DNA from: Seiridium cupressi
Lineage: Eukaryota > Ascomycota > Sordariomycetes > Amphisphaeriales > Sporocadaceae
NCBI GenBank assembly: GCA_036674765.1
Contig: JARVKI010000048.1
Span: forward strand, 1-64,000
Reading direction: 5' to 3'
Length of the DNA stretch: 64,000 bases
Numbering within the stretch: the stretch's first letter is position 1; the number at the start of each line of letters is the position of its first letter. Of the stretch, positions 46,666 to 58,802 are shown in pieces. A model generated the notes under the pieces. The model was not told the DNA's origin, ran no database searches, and saw only the letters and a program-made list of their open reading frames with translations. A program made the position numbers and the translations under genes.

Positions 46666-49600
46666 TTACGCGGGAAATGCGCCTGGTTCCAAGAAAGCCA
46701 CTCGGTCCTGCTTTCCTTGATCCACCCATGCTGAGTGTTCCTTCGTGTTAGCACTGAACACCGCATTGTCCATCATGGCCAACTGATAGGCCCGGTCGAT
46801 CTGCCGCTGGCGGCGTACATTGACCTCCTGGTATTTTCTGTACTGATCAGGGGCAACGGAGGCGAACAACAAGCGAGGAGACACGATGACGACGAGACCC
46901 CCCTTCTGACCAAAACCAAATGAAGTCAACATGCACGCCTTGATGGAGACACCGCCGAGTGTCCTGGAAGGGTATACCAGATGCTCAAACTCCCTGAGCT
47001 TTGCGTCGACGTCGTCTGCGTTGCGATTGCCGGGTACTATGCCCGACTCGATCATCTGCATGCAGCCGTTTAGTTGCCAGGCGGCTGCAGCACCCTTGGG
47101 ATGGCCAGTCAGGTATTTCTGACAAACGACCAGGAGAGGATTGCCGCCCGTGCGTCCGAGATGCTGCATTTGATCGTTGACCAATTGACTCTCGTTGATG
47201 TCGTTGGCCTTGGTCGACGTGCCGTGAAAGGAGGCGACCTTGACATCGTCGATGGACAGGCCCCACGCGCCTAGTGCTGCGCGAAGAGGTGAAGTGGAAG
47301 GGCTTAGCAAGCGTAGATCGCCATTCCACATCCTTTGTGCATCGTTGATGCGACGAGCAGCTGCTGCGTCGATAAGTGCGCCGTCCTTGGGCATGGGGCT
47401 GTCTTTGCCTTCGTACTGCGCCTGATGCCATTTCTTGGCTTGGGCTACTTCGTCGCCAAGCCTAGCTCGGCGATACTCCAGATCTGCCAAGGGAGAGTCA
47501 GCAGCAGCCACGGTCTCTCTCGCAGCGGTCAGAACGCCGCGGCCCGGCGCTGGTAAGGAGCGGCTGATGCCATCGCCTGACATCTGAGTATAAGCAACAA
47601 TAGCGCGAATAGGCAAGCCCATCTTTAGCGCTAACTCAGCAGTCATAACAAACTGGACGCCGCATCCGGCGGCCTCTACGAATCCCGCGCGGGAAGAGGA
47701 TGTGGGACGAGATGCCTCGGAAGGAAGGAAGCCCTTTGCCCTCTCTTGGGCGGCATTGGCTGTAGCTTTCATGCTGTCAAATTCGTATGATACCTCCTCG
47801 CCGAAATCATCCACACCACCCACAAAGGCCGCCTTGATCCGTCCGCTCTGGATCGCTTCACAGGCACTGTCTAGGGACTCGACGGCAGTAGCACAGGCGC
47901 CTACCGGAGTCTTGATCGGGCCAGCCGCGCCCAGGAGGAGCATATTCGTCCAGGCGGCTATAGAGTTGAGGAACATCTCTTGCATGACATCGCTGTTCGC
48001 GGGAACCTCCATCCCCCTGTTGCGGTACATGTCTCGGGTGGCATGGAGGCCGCCAGTTCCCGTACCAATGTAGTTGCCAAGCTCGGCCACATTGATATGC
48101 TTGTAGAGTTCGTACGCATCCTTAATACCGGCGCTGTACATGGCCTCGCAAACACAGCACAATGCGTAAAGCGTGACAGGATCGACCTGTGACACGACAT
48201 CTTCGGGGATGCCATAAGTGGCCGGGCTCCATCCCTTGGGCAGCTGGGCCGCCACATCCTGGTGGAACGGGACTGTCTTGGGGATATGGAAGGCGGTGCC
48301 CTTGGCTAGAGTTACGGTCCACGGGGCATCGGGTTTAGACGATGTGGGACTGATAGCCGCCTTGTCTCCGTGGCGGATCTTGAATGCCTTGGCAACGGAT
48401 TCGGAAGCCTCGAACTGCGGGAGGTCATCGTCGAGGACGATCTCCTGGAGGAATTCTTTCGCGGCTGGATCGTATTTGTGTAGAGCTCCATTTGGAGTAA
48501 CGAGCCTGATTCCTGTATGGTTCAGGATGTGCTCGCCGTATTTAGCTGCGATGTCGGCATCATGGACAGCTTGCTTGGTCTCCTTGTCTATCCAGCCAAA
48601 GTAGGGCTGGCCGTCAATGACAAGGCCATTGCCGTGTACGATGAGGCCCATGACCCAGGCCAGCTCTGTGAAGCCGTCCTGATTGAATTGTCCTTGGCTC
48701 TCCATTTGCCAGCGAGTCCTAGAAGAACCCCACGGTCCGAGCTCGGAAAAGCCAACGACGACAACCGTGTGGCTGAAGTCAATCATGTCTTTGAGATTGG
48801 GCATATTCTGCGTCATTTCAGCATGCGGAAGTAGTGCAGGCATGTCTTGGCGAATATTCGAGCGTGGCCGTTTCCACTCTGGGTGTGCTTGTGGGTTGTG
48901 GCCGGGAGTAGCGGCGGAAGAAAGTACGGAGACATGTCTCGCTCTCTCCTCCGACAAGGCTTTGTTGGTGCGTCGCCTAGAGGTGATGTCGGCACGAACG
49001 GCCGAGATACTCTCCTTGAGGCCCTCAAATCCGAGAAGCCCACCGCTGAGATCTGCATAGACTGGTTCCTCATTTGCAAGATTAAGAACTTTGGGGGAGA
49101 GCAGTGCTATGATATTCAAAGCCATCTCTTGAGCTGTGAATGTCAGGACGCCCAGGTCTTCGATACCCTGTGCAACTATGTCGTTAGCGTTCATGAGTCC
49201 TGTTCCGCGCGTCCAGCCGATGACGGCTCCGACGATGGAGAGATAGCTCGACCAACTCTCGGAGGAGAAGCGATTGAAGAGTGTTTCCAGGCCAAGCTTA
49301 GACTCTGAGTAGAGACCGTCCCCTCCAAAGTCTCCATGGTTTGGTGAAAGAGGAAGGACTACAGCTGCTGGTCTGTTTGGAACCCCATTTTGCTCTTTGG
49401 CTTGCCGGATGTGGCCCAGCAAGCGCAAGAGGTTGGTCAACATGGCCCTGTGTGCGAGTTCTGACTTGGCATCGAGCTGATGCAGCTCTCGGCCGGCCTC
49501 GGGTATCGCAGCAAATGGTATAACCAAATCAAGATCAGCGCCTATGCCTTTGGTCTTGTCATAGATGTGAGCCACAAGATCTTGGCAGTCCTGCGCGCTG

Positions 49601-51880
49601 GCAGCATTGAAAGGTAGGACTATCAGTTCAGACCCTGGCGCACCGCTCTCCTTGTACATCTGGGCAAAGAATGGGGCCGCGCTGGACGGAGTGCGGTTGG
49701 TGGTCACAATGACCCTTGCACCTCCAGCTAGAAGCCCACGCACTAGGTGCGAGCCGATAGAGTTGGGCCCTGCTCCTGTTACGAGAGCCGTCTTGGCGGA
49801 GAATCTGAGCCCAGACTTGAGTCCCGTCGAGAGCGCAGAGAGATAAACCTCCGAAAGCTTCGCGTCGAAGTACCATGTTCCCTCCTTACGGCTGCGCAAG
49901 TGAATGTACGGGGGCTGGTGCACGCTTACGGCACTGTAGTACTCGTTTTGACCACTTGGACCTCGGGGCACTTCGGTATATTGGAGTTGGCCCGCCTCGT
50001 CAACGGACGAGCGTGGTGCCATGGCCGGCTGTGAATAGCGATATGCAGGGACTGCCAGCCCTTGTTCTGTTTCGACCAACGTACGGTGGTGATCCAAGAG
50101 ACTTCTGGCAATCCGTTGCGCGATTCCTGTGCTGTTCTCAGAGTAACGCTGCAAGATTTTCTCGATCGTTGGGTTCCAGCGGCTGACGAGCGAGTTGAGA
50201 CGGTCCGCAGAGAGTACAGAGGAAACGAGGGAATCGCCATCATCATTATCACCTGCTGCTTTGGAGTGCAGGAGGTGCATGATATCTTCACGGACCCAAT
50301 TCCACCACGAAGCGTACCGCCGCTGCTTTTGGGGATTGAAGACCCCTCGAATTCCAAGCAAGAACTCGTCATCAAGTTCCGCCTCTAGACCAGACAATTT
50401 CTCCTTCAACTGATTGAGCTCCTTGCCGCTGAGAGCCGCGACATCGGCCCCCACATCAATGTTGAGATGCTTAGCCAAGACCTGAAACTGCTTTCTCAAG
50501 TAGGCGGTCTGGTCTTTCTTCAAGGCTTCAAGGCTGGCGGCGTCCACCTGCACCAATCCAGAGGATCCGCTCCCATCAGTGCCATCGCCGCCACCAGCCG
50601 ACCGCTCGGGCAGAAATATACCAGCATGTGCTTCGTAGTGAGCAACAGCCAAAGCAAGGAACTCTTGCACCTGGTCAGCGTCTGCCAGCCTGGCGGGTGG
50701 TTCCATCGTGATGGCCAAGCACAGGATGAGCATTTGCCGCTTGGGGCCAATACCCCAACGCGCCAGCATGTGGGCCTCGACTTCGGCCTGGCCAAAGCCC
50801 GCTGGCATCTTGAGACTAAACATGCGCTCAAGCAACTTCTTCATGGTCTTCCCTGGCTTTCCCGAGTACCCTGCAGCAGCCAGTCTAGTACCCAGGTCTT
50901 CTATGGACAACTCCTCGCTACCTTGAGGCAGGTTGCCAAATTCAGCTGATAGATCGCCGATAATCTCATTCTGGAGGACAGATTTTCCTGTTTGGGGACG
51001 AATCTCAGATTAGCTCTCAATGCTTTTATACTTCGATGCGGCAATCAAGACCAGCGGGGAAAGTAATGGGAGCAACTCACCAGCACATAGCGTACGAACC
51101 GAATCATTAACGGGGACTCGGTCGATTCCCCTCTTAAGCTTGTGGGCTACTAGCGAGAGGATAATGTCCGTTGGCGTGATATCAACATCCGCTACCTCCT
51201 GTGCTCCAGATCCAGATGGTGGAGGTCGAGCCACAGGAGCGGAAGCTGGAGCAGGAGCGGCAGCAGCAGCAGCAGCAGCAGTGACTGCCGGTACGGCAGG
51301 TGTATTGATCTTGCTCTCCGGAGGTGTTGATGGGGTAGAAGGCGTTTTACTACCATCTTTATCTTTCAGGGCAGCTTGGGCTAGTGTCGGTTCTGGCATA
51401 TTTTCATACTCAAACCTTATATTTCTCGCGTCATCGTCGTTGCCAATAAACAGGAACTCGCGTGATTTGGACTGTGCCTGGTCTCGCTCACCCACCAGTT
51501 TCTCCGAAGTCTTCTTGGCCATTCCAGCCAATATTTTGGCCGGCCCAATCTCTACAATGCGTTGCACATTGTTGTTGCCGTCTAGGAGCTCTTTCTGTGT
51601 GTCTATCCTGTTGTTGACAAAACAATTACGTTAACCGATGAACCATCATGAGAGAGCCACAATCTGCAGGTCTTAGGCTGTTTCTTACCATTGCACTGGG
51701 AACGCAAATTGGTGCCTGTATGAAGCAAGATACGCGTGTTAGCCTTTCAATGTTTGGAAGAAATAAGCTCGCGAGAGGTTGGGCTTACGCTGTGAGCTCA
51801 ACCAGCAGGTTGTAAGCAAGGTACTGATCTGACAGAGTCCTTTGGGCATTTTTGCCGGTTTGTAAGTCCTTAATAGTCAT
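46666..51880 (-). CDS. Fungal type I fatty-acid synthase alpha subunit (secondary-metabolite type)
   Basis: 1655 aa from exons 51789-51880, 51689-51715, 51081-51607 and 46666-50987. Domain order: the malonyl/palmitoyl-transferase tail (AHQFAFPVQWIDTQKELL, then VEIGPAKILAGM); a poly-Ala/Pro linker; ACP with phosphopantetheine Ser218 in AGKSVLQNEIIGDLS, formed across the last intron; ketoreductase (ALVTGAGPNSIGSHLVRGLL, catalytic Tyr775 in GLYSESKLG); and ketosynthase with Cys1247 (PVGACATAVES), His1470 (FHGTST) and His1511 (TGHPKGAAAAW). All catalytic residues seen are present. It ends soon after the ketosynthase and lacks the C-terminal phosphopantetheinyl transferase of primary-metabolism FAS2 (about 1850-1890 aa), as in HexA/StcJ-type subunits. 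The beta subunit is not in the window. It shares a divergent promoter with the citrate-synthase-like gene, which points to a dedicated acyl primer for an alkylcitrate. Confidence 0.93.
51261..51281. repeat. (CAG)7 microsatellite in the FAS linker
   Basis: Seven CAG units on the + strand encode the poly-Ala part of the flexible linker before the ACP on the minus strand. Length variation would only change the linker. Confidence 0.85.
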
Positions 51881-52717
51881 TGTCTATGAGTGCTACAAAT
51901 TCCTTGTAGGCAAAATCCAGCACTGGTGAGAACCTAGTCCCCAACAGGAGTAGAACTTGAACGAAGGTGGAAAATCAGTAGATGCACTTGTCGAAGAGAA
52001 TTTCAGAAAGTAAGTCTAAAGCATCAGCTCATTCACGAAACGAGTCATGAACATGCGATGCAGTTGAGGAGGCCACTGGATATCAATGCGGGTCACGATG
52101 CGACCAGAGCGCAGCCGCCAATGAAAATGACTGCCATATCGCGACATTAGCGCGCCGAGCCTGTGATCAGGCCTGATTACCGTACCGAGCGTCGACGGCA
52201 TCTTGAAACAGCCCCGAGATCAATGAATGGGCTAGAGCGATAAGGAACTCGGCAGACAGTGCGGTGTCCGCCGAATCCGGAGTCAATCGCGCCCGAGGAG
52301 ACAAGGCTGGATGACCATGCGCGCTTGTGTATACGCGACAAGGTCGATACCAAGAGCAGAGTACGTTTCATCGGAAAGATAAGCAAGGAGAATCGTTCAC
52401 GAGCCTCAGCTTCTTCTTGACTTCGGTCTCGGCTGCCGCGGCCGAGCGTTTACCCGACCATGCAACCTAACAGACATGAGACGCAGGGTAGTAATGTACC
52501 TTGTCAGGATGAGTCAGCAAAGAGAAGTATGATCTTCCAGTATATAGAATTCAATATGAAATTACGATATCCAATTTGAAGATAGTGGGAAGGGGGCTGA
52601 ATTCTACATATCCTGCACACTACAGAAACCTACAGCGTCTTTGGCATACCTTACCAAGAGAAGTTCCACTTCGACATACCTCTGAGAAAGGGAACACGAC
52701 TAGATTATCCTTGAAAG
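51881..52717. promoter_or_regulatory. Bidirectional promoter, FAS alpha / citrate synthase-like
   Basis: 837 bp between two divergent start codons. It contains TTCGGTCTCGGC at 52422-52433, a paired CGG element that recurs with small changes in the other two cluster promoter regions (57097-57108 and 59481-59493). This arrangement suggests co-regulation of the two biosynthetic genes; binding is inferred. Confidence 0.5.
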
Positions 52718-54395
52718 ATGGCCGCAGCAAGCACAGCGGTCAGATCCGCCTCAGTGGAGAGCTCGAAATCGGACATCAATGTCGCCGTTGAGAAGAGAGA
52801 TGTCTTGCACACCGTCGATGGGAGAACTGGACTGTATTATGCGATCCCAATCAGCAAGAACGCCATCAGCGCCTCGGAGTTCAAGAAAATCAAGTCGCCA
52901 ACTGACCCAAAATATCCCGCCTTCCAGAATGCGCAGGGTATCCGCGTTTTTGATCCCGGATTTACCAATACTGCTGTGGGGGAAAGCAAGATCACCTACG
53001 TGTAAGTACAAACATGAGCGAAAAGGTTGAGCTTTGATCGTTGATACATACAATGCTATAGCGACGGTCTTGAAGGAAGTATTCAGTACAGAGGATATTC
53101 TATCGGCGATATTTTTGGCAAGAAGGGCTGGCTTGATGTTTCACATCTTCTCATTTGGGGCCAGTGGCCATCTTCTGAAGAAGCTAAGAAGTACCAAGAC
53201 CGATTAAACAATGTCCCGGTTCTGGACCAACACGTGCTGAATGTGATTCAAGCCTTTCCGTAAGTGACTGCTGAAAGACAACACCACACCTTCGCGATCA
53301 AAATCTGAATAACTGACAACAATCGTGATGGTTTCAGAAAGGAGGGCTCGATTTTGGGAATGATGACTGCCGGTCTTTCAGCCCTACAGTCAGTCAACTT
53401 GGACACCGTTCCTTGCCACGTCGGCGAGAACTTATATGTTGGACACCCAGACCGCGTGGACGAACAAGTTGTCCTTCTCCTTCAGAGCGCTGCCATGATC
53501 ACAGCTGCTAGTTTCTGTCACTCCATATCCAGGCCCTGGACGCCACCACGAAAGGAGCTCTCCTATGTCGAGAACTTCCTGCTCATGACCGGCCATGTCG
53601 ATGAAGTGACAGGTCTCCCCCGGCCTCATCATGTCCGCGCCCTCGAGCGCCTGTGGACGGTTGTGGCCGATCATGAGATGACGTGCTCCACCGCAGCACT
53701 GTTGCAAACAGCGTCTGCCCTCCCCGATGTGATTTCGTGCTTCATCTCAGCCATAAGCGCTGCATCGGGACCGCTACACGGGGGTGCCATCCCAGTAGCC
53801 CACAAGCACATCAGGGCTATCGGCACCGTGGCTAACGTCCCGGCCAAGATCGAGCGTGTCAAGGCCGGAAAGGAACTGTTGTACGGCTACGGCCATCGTG
53901 TCTACCGAACAACGGACCCACGATTTGTGTACATTCGTGAAGTTCTCGGCAGCCTCACGGAGGAGGTCGCTCGTGATCCATTGTTGCAGGTGGCACTGGC
54001 GTTGGATAAGGCAGCATCAGAAGATGAGTATTTCACGTCGAGGAAGTTGTATCCAAATGCGGACCTCTTCGCAGCTTTCGCGTACCAAGCTCTGTAAGTC
54101 TCATTATGCAGCAAGGCCCTCCTCTTATTCTTGGTAACGATGCTGTGCTGACCACGGTTTCGCGCTAAAGTGGGTTTCCCTCCGAATTTGTCCTACCAAT
54201 TTCCATCTTATCTCGGCTGCAAGGCCTAACGGCCCACTGGAAAGAAGCTATGGGTAAGTTAATGCACGAATGCTCCCCGGATAGCATGTCCAACATTTGA
54301 CTACATGTGACTAATGCCATTTCACAGCTGCTAAACCCAAGATTTGGCGTCCCAACCAGATCTACACAGGCGACTTGGGCAAGTCTATGGACTGA
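52718..54395 (+). CDS. Citrate synthase family enzyme, probable alkylcitrate synthase
   Basis: 462 aa from exons 52718-53001, 53062-53259, 53338-54093, 54171-54253 and 54328-54395. It begins a typical citrate synthase after the first junction (VDGLEGSIQYRGYSIGD) and keeps the catalytic triad: His308 in SGPLHGGA, His347 in GYGHRVYRTTDPR and Asp403 in YPNADLFAAFAYQALGFPSE. The length and motifs resemble fungal 2-methylcitrate synthase. The N-terminus (MAAASTAVRSASVESSKSD) is short and poor in Arg, so a mitochondrial presequence is doubtful. Divergent from a dedicated FAS alpha subunit, it most likely condenses a FAS-derived acyl-CoA with oxaloacetate to an alkylcitrate, as in the sporothriolide and oryzine pathways. 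A plain second methylcitrate synthase is the alternative. Confidence 0.9.
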
Positions 54396-55470
54396 AAGTT
54401 GGCTTTTAGTGATATACTGAGCGATAAATTAACCAGCATGTTCCAGCTCTTGATTCATATGAGTGAATAAGCGACAGCCGGCTTCGAATATATGCGCAAT
54501 AGTTCTTTGAGTTATGAAGAAATTCACCATCATGTATGTAAACTCATCTTAGTAAATAGGCCTGGAGATCAAATCTGGGTAGATGGATACTTTTTCGTTC
54601 ACTTTGTTCACTCGTTGAAAGGAATAAACATGTACGAAGCTCAACTAACAGTGTCATGTCTGTTGTTCCGGAATTCAATCCATTTGAGATCTGCCGACCG
54701 ACCAGAATTCTAAGTATTTACATCGATCGACACTTCTCTCTTAATTCCTAATTTGTGCATAAAATGGCTTATTTTACTCTGAAACACTCATCACTTTATT
54801 GTATTTGGATGGCATGCGTCTAGTGCCAGTCTGGTGCCAGCGCGGTTGCTGACGAGGCTGATAAGCACAAGCGGATTATAACTTCGCGCATTGTATAGTC
54901 TAGATTGCTTCAGACTAGCGGAAAAGGAGAATCAATGATTCGATCTGTGGCTGAGAGGTCGTGAGTGGCCTCGGGTTCCGGTACTAAACATCAGTTGATC
55001 AGGTATGACCAATGCGGGAGACTGCCCCTGCAGATTAACGAGACAAGTACGGAAATTTCGGGAATAATGCCATGGAGTCACAAGGAAGTTCTCCGCCAAA
55101 CCCTTATTTTCTTATTCGAATTAAGTACCGCAGAATATGGGCCTCCTGTAAGTGTACAACACCATGTAAATGCCCCCCCAGGAGCTTCTATACAGAGAGC
55201 TACGGAAACCTAACCTCATACAAGTATAATCAGTAATTAGACGATTGGTCTGATAGCAGTTACCATTTGATGATCTGTCTGCTTCAGGCAAGGTAATTCT
55301 AAATATATGGCTTATTACTAGGGCGGTCATCTAACGAGATATCAGGTCCCTTTTTAGCCGTTGGGTCATGTAGCCATTTTCATGTGCCAAGTTTCATGTC
55401 CCACCTATACCAGCACATTCCATCCATCGCCTGGATGTCTACACCAATTATTAATGGCTGGAAATGTTGA
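54396..55470. other. Convergent intergenic region
   Basis: 1.07 kb between the stops of the citrate-synthase-like and lactonase genes. Mostly AT-rich. Short open frames show no protein pattern. Confidence 0.45.
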
Positions 55471-56787
55471 TTACTTAGCCAGGTGGTTACCCTCCAATGC
55501 CCATTGCACCCGTGCAACCCTCTCATATCCCACCACCCATAGGTCTGTGTTCTCCTTGCCCGCCCATACGAGGTTGAGCACCGTAAAGCTCGTCTGTACC
55601 CTGAGCACATGAACACCCCAGGGGTCCAACACGTCAACGCCAGAACCCGTGGCAACAACGACATAACCGTTGTGTGCGACTTTGACGCCGTCGGGCACGC
55701 GGTCTTGAGATAAAAAGATGGCGCGGCGGTTCACAATCCCGGTACCGGAGGGGAGCACATCGGCAGCGTACACAGTACGACGCCGATGAGAGACATAGCG
55801 TAGCCTGCGATCGTCGTCTGTAAGTGTATCGGCGCCACTGTCAGTTAGGTATACTGTCTTGCCATCAGGCGAGAAAGCAATTCCATTAGGTTGGTCGAGC
55901 TCATCCGTTACCAGCTGTACAAGTCCAGTAGATGGGACGAAACGATAGACAGCTGCCTCCAGTTGAATCGTGTTGTTTTCGTGCATTTCTGGACGAGTAT
56001 AGGTATACCCTATGTCCGTTAGCTCAAATTACCCACGGACTTGAACAAACTTGTAGAGAAGTAGGATTTCGATCACTGATGACTACTCACAGTTGTCTGT
56101 AAACCATATATCCCCGTTAGGGGCCACTGCCAGGTCATCGCATGTGCCGAAGTTATAGCCAAAGTAATTGTTCGCGACTGGCCAGGCTTTTCCGCTCGTC
56201 ACGTTGAAAGCATACAGGCCAGCAACGTAATTTCCACTATGGGTGGAACTTCCGCAATAATAAAGCAAACCTTCATGATAGACGGCCCCAGGCCCAAATA
56301 GAGGTGGATCAGATGTCCTGGAGGTCAATGTAGGGGGGTTTTCGTTGAGGTCGATTATATTCAGCGTTGGTGGCAACCTTAGAGGACAGAAGAGAATGAT
56401 GTTGAGATCGGGCTCGTAGACGGGAGCCTCGTGGGGAATGTTGGGGACTTCGAAGATGTTCTCCACGCTTGGGTTCGGTCCCAGGATCCCCACGGCCTGC
56501 TCCAAGTCCCATATAAGGAAGCTGGCCTGTTCGACGAACTGGAACGATTCATCGTCCGGCACCACTGTCGAGCCGTAGGTATCTGCGTGGCCGGGCGTAG
56601 ACGAGACGGGTCTTTCAAACCCCTCCGGAAGCACTGACCCATGACGAGGGATGCACAGAATTGAAGGAAATTGGTTGCCGTAATGGAGCTGGCAAGGCTG
56701 TGCAATGGCGGCAGTGAAGCTCTGGGTGCCGATACCTCCCACGTTGCCGACCGGCAAGGCAGGTAAGCTGGAGAGGACCGACTGCAT
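55471..56787 (-). CDS. SMP-30/gluconolactonase-family lactonohydrolase
   Basis: About 411 aa from exons 56091-56787 and 55471-56009. It is a six-bladed beta-propeller of the SMP-30/lactonohydrolase type: SFLIWDLEQAVGILGPNPSV, then HEAPVYEPDLNIILF, DDLAVAPNGDIWFTDNWY across the splice, QPNGIAFSPDGKTVYLTDSG and KVAHNGYVVVATGSGVDVLD. The acidic residue in HEAPVY and the Asn/Asp of PNGDIWFTD and QPNGIAFS are the usual metal ligands of the active site. The family opens or forms lactones. The frame stays open upstream of ATG 56787 without another ATG, so a further 5' exon, perhaps with a signal peptide, may exist. In this cluster it would fit lactone handling on an alkylcitrate-derived product. Divergent from the first dioxygenase gene. 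Confidence 0.86.
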
Positions 56788-57506
56788 CGCGACCAAGGAA
56801 CGCGAAACTCTGGTTGCACAATCAGTTTCTGGGAACAACTAAAACTGCTGAGGGAAAGGCTCTGTTAGAAGTTGTACATTGAAGTCAGGAAACATATAAA
56901 TTCAGTGGCGACCAGAACTCGACGATCATACCAAGGTCATGCGCAACACTGCGAAATCATGATCATGAAATTGCGGTACCCGTTCGGGACATGGGACCTA
57001 CCCCGGCGCTTACTTGACCATGTTTTGGGCGCACAGTATAATCGAGAGGTGTATAGTAAGCCGAAGCTCTCCGACATGTAAGATGTCCCATTGACGTCGG
57101 GTTTCGGCGTGCATCACCGAACGTTTCAATTCTCAACTCATTTCAGAGCCTCCAGAACTCAAAGGTTTTTACGTTTTTACCCCGGCCGAAATTCGCCGCG
57201 CTCATGATTTCGGCATGCATCGAATGATCAAAGCTGAGGGGGGCCTGCGAACCGACCCGACTGTCAGTTACAAGGCGAGGGGCGTGCATGACGGTCATGG
57301 TGGTATGGAGTGTCACATTCGATATGAAACAAACTGTTACTTAGATGGGCATGTGATTCATGTATAACTATTATATCTATAGTCTGAAGGTTAATTTTGA
57401 GCTTGGTACTCCCACGCCCTTTAACAGTTATCGAGTCAACCCTCGTCTCAACTCAATTGCCTCGCATTGGATTTTCTGTTCTTCCTCCCACATCAACGTT
57501 GTCAAT
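56788..57506. promoter_or_regulatory. Bidirectional promoter, lactonase / dioxygenase 1
   Basis: 719 bp. It holds TCGGGTTTCGGC at 57097-57108, similar to the paired CGG elements in the other cluster promoters, and a perfect inverted repeat GCCGAAAT/ATTTCGGC (57185-57192 and 57207-57214). Either could be a C6 site. No gene is seen. Confidence 0.5.
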
Positions 57507-58802
57507 ATGGGCTCGCTCGACGCTAAGCCATCTCCATACCCGGAGTCGTACCCCCCATTTCCCGATACTGGCTCTTTGAAGGCGTACAAGAGTATCCCGG
57601 TTACCCCCATTATTGGTACTGAGTTCAAGGATGTCGATGTCACCGAGTGGTTGAGAGCTCCCAACTCAGACGACATTCTGAGGGACCTGTCTCTGCTCCG
57701 TTAGTTATATCTACCTTGCACGAGATCCCCTAGATCGTGCCGCAGGTCTTACTAATCATGGTAGTTGCTGCTCAGTGGCCCAACGCGGTGTGGTCTTCTT
57801 CCGCAACCAACACAATGTCGACGACGAGCTCCAGAAAGAGTTCTGCCGACGGGTCAACGAGGTATCGGGTGCGCCCAAGGAAAATGGCTTCTATAGACAT
57901 TCGTTGCTTGCTATGCACGGTACAGATCCAGAAATGGGCAAAGTCGACCCTGACCGGCTCAAGGCCATGCATCTCAAGCCCACCAACGGCCAGCCGAGAC
58001 AGTCGCACGTGAAGGAGTGGCATACGGATTCAAGTTTCGAGCCCGCACCACCCTCATATACAGCTCTGCGCATGGCTGTCTTGCCTGAGACTGGCGGCGG
58101 TATGTACAAGCCCCAAAGTCTTACTTAGTCCGCATTCAAGATGATCTCATGCTAATGCAAGTATCGCGAGCGATTAGACACTCTATGGGCATCGGGCTAT
58201 GAGCTCTATGAACGACTGTCCACTCCGTATAAGAAGTTTTTTGAGTCTCTGACGGCCACTCACTACAACGAGGGTCTGCACGGCTATGCCAAGGCCAACC
58301 CCGAGAAGATGTACTCGGGTCCTCGTGGCGCCGCTAGCAATGTCGGCCTCGAGTTCAAGAGCCACCACCCTTTCGTGCGTACTCACCCGCTCACGGGCTG
58401 GAAGAGTATCTTTGGCTGGGGAGCCAACTTTCTCGCGGTCGATGATGTGACGGACGAGGAGGCTCAACAGATTAATGACAAGATCACCCGCTTGGTACTC
58501 GATAACCAGGACTTGCAGCTCAGGTTCCACTGGGAGAACACTGGCGATCTTGGTAAGTATTGACCCTGATGAGTATCCTATTGGCTTGTCTTTCGTGTTT
58601 ATGTAATTAACAATAAGTAGCTATTTGGGACAACCGCTGTACCTTCCATTCAGCAACAAGCGATCACTTCGTTGTTGGCCCCCGCATGGGATGGCGTTGC
58701 ATGACCATGGGAGAGAAGCCTTTCCTGGATCCCAAGAGCAAGAGCCGCAATGAGGCAACTGGAGGCTGGCCATATAAGCTGGAGAACCCCACCAGATACT
58801 AA
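57507..58802 (+). CDS. TauD-type Fe(II)/2-oxoglutarate dioxygenase 1
   Basis: 357 aa from exons 57507-57699, 57776-58099, 58178-58552 and 58621-58802; all junctions keep the frame. Start MGSLDAKPSPYPESYPPFPD. The double-stranded beta-helix core has LAQRGVVFFRNQ, the iron-binding HxD in VKEWHTDSSFEPAPPS (His147, Asp149) and the distal His307 in AIWDNRCTFHSATSDH, followed by GWRCMTMGEKP, which carries the Arg for 2-oxoglutarate. Also seen are GGGDTLWASGYELYERLS and HPFVRTHPLTGWKSIF. The enzymes use O2 and 2-oxoglutarate to hydroxylate or desaturate; sulfonate catabolism is the classical role, but many fungal members work in secondary metabolism. Its setting beside FAS alpha and the citrate-synthase-like enzyme favours oxidation of an alkylcitrate-derived intermediate. 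Confidence 0.9.

Noticed and set aside
46666..51880. Polyketide synthase instead of FAS
   Set aside because: Domain order (transferase tail, ACP, KR, KS) and sequence blocks are those of the fungal FAS alpha subunit, not of a type I PKS.
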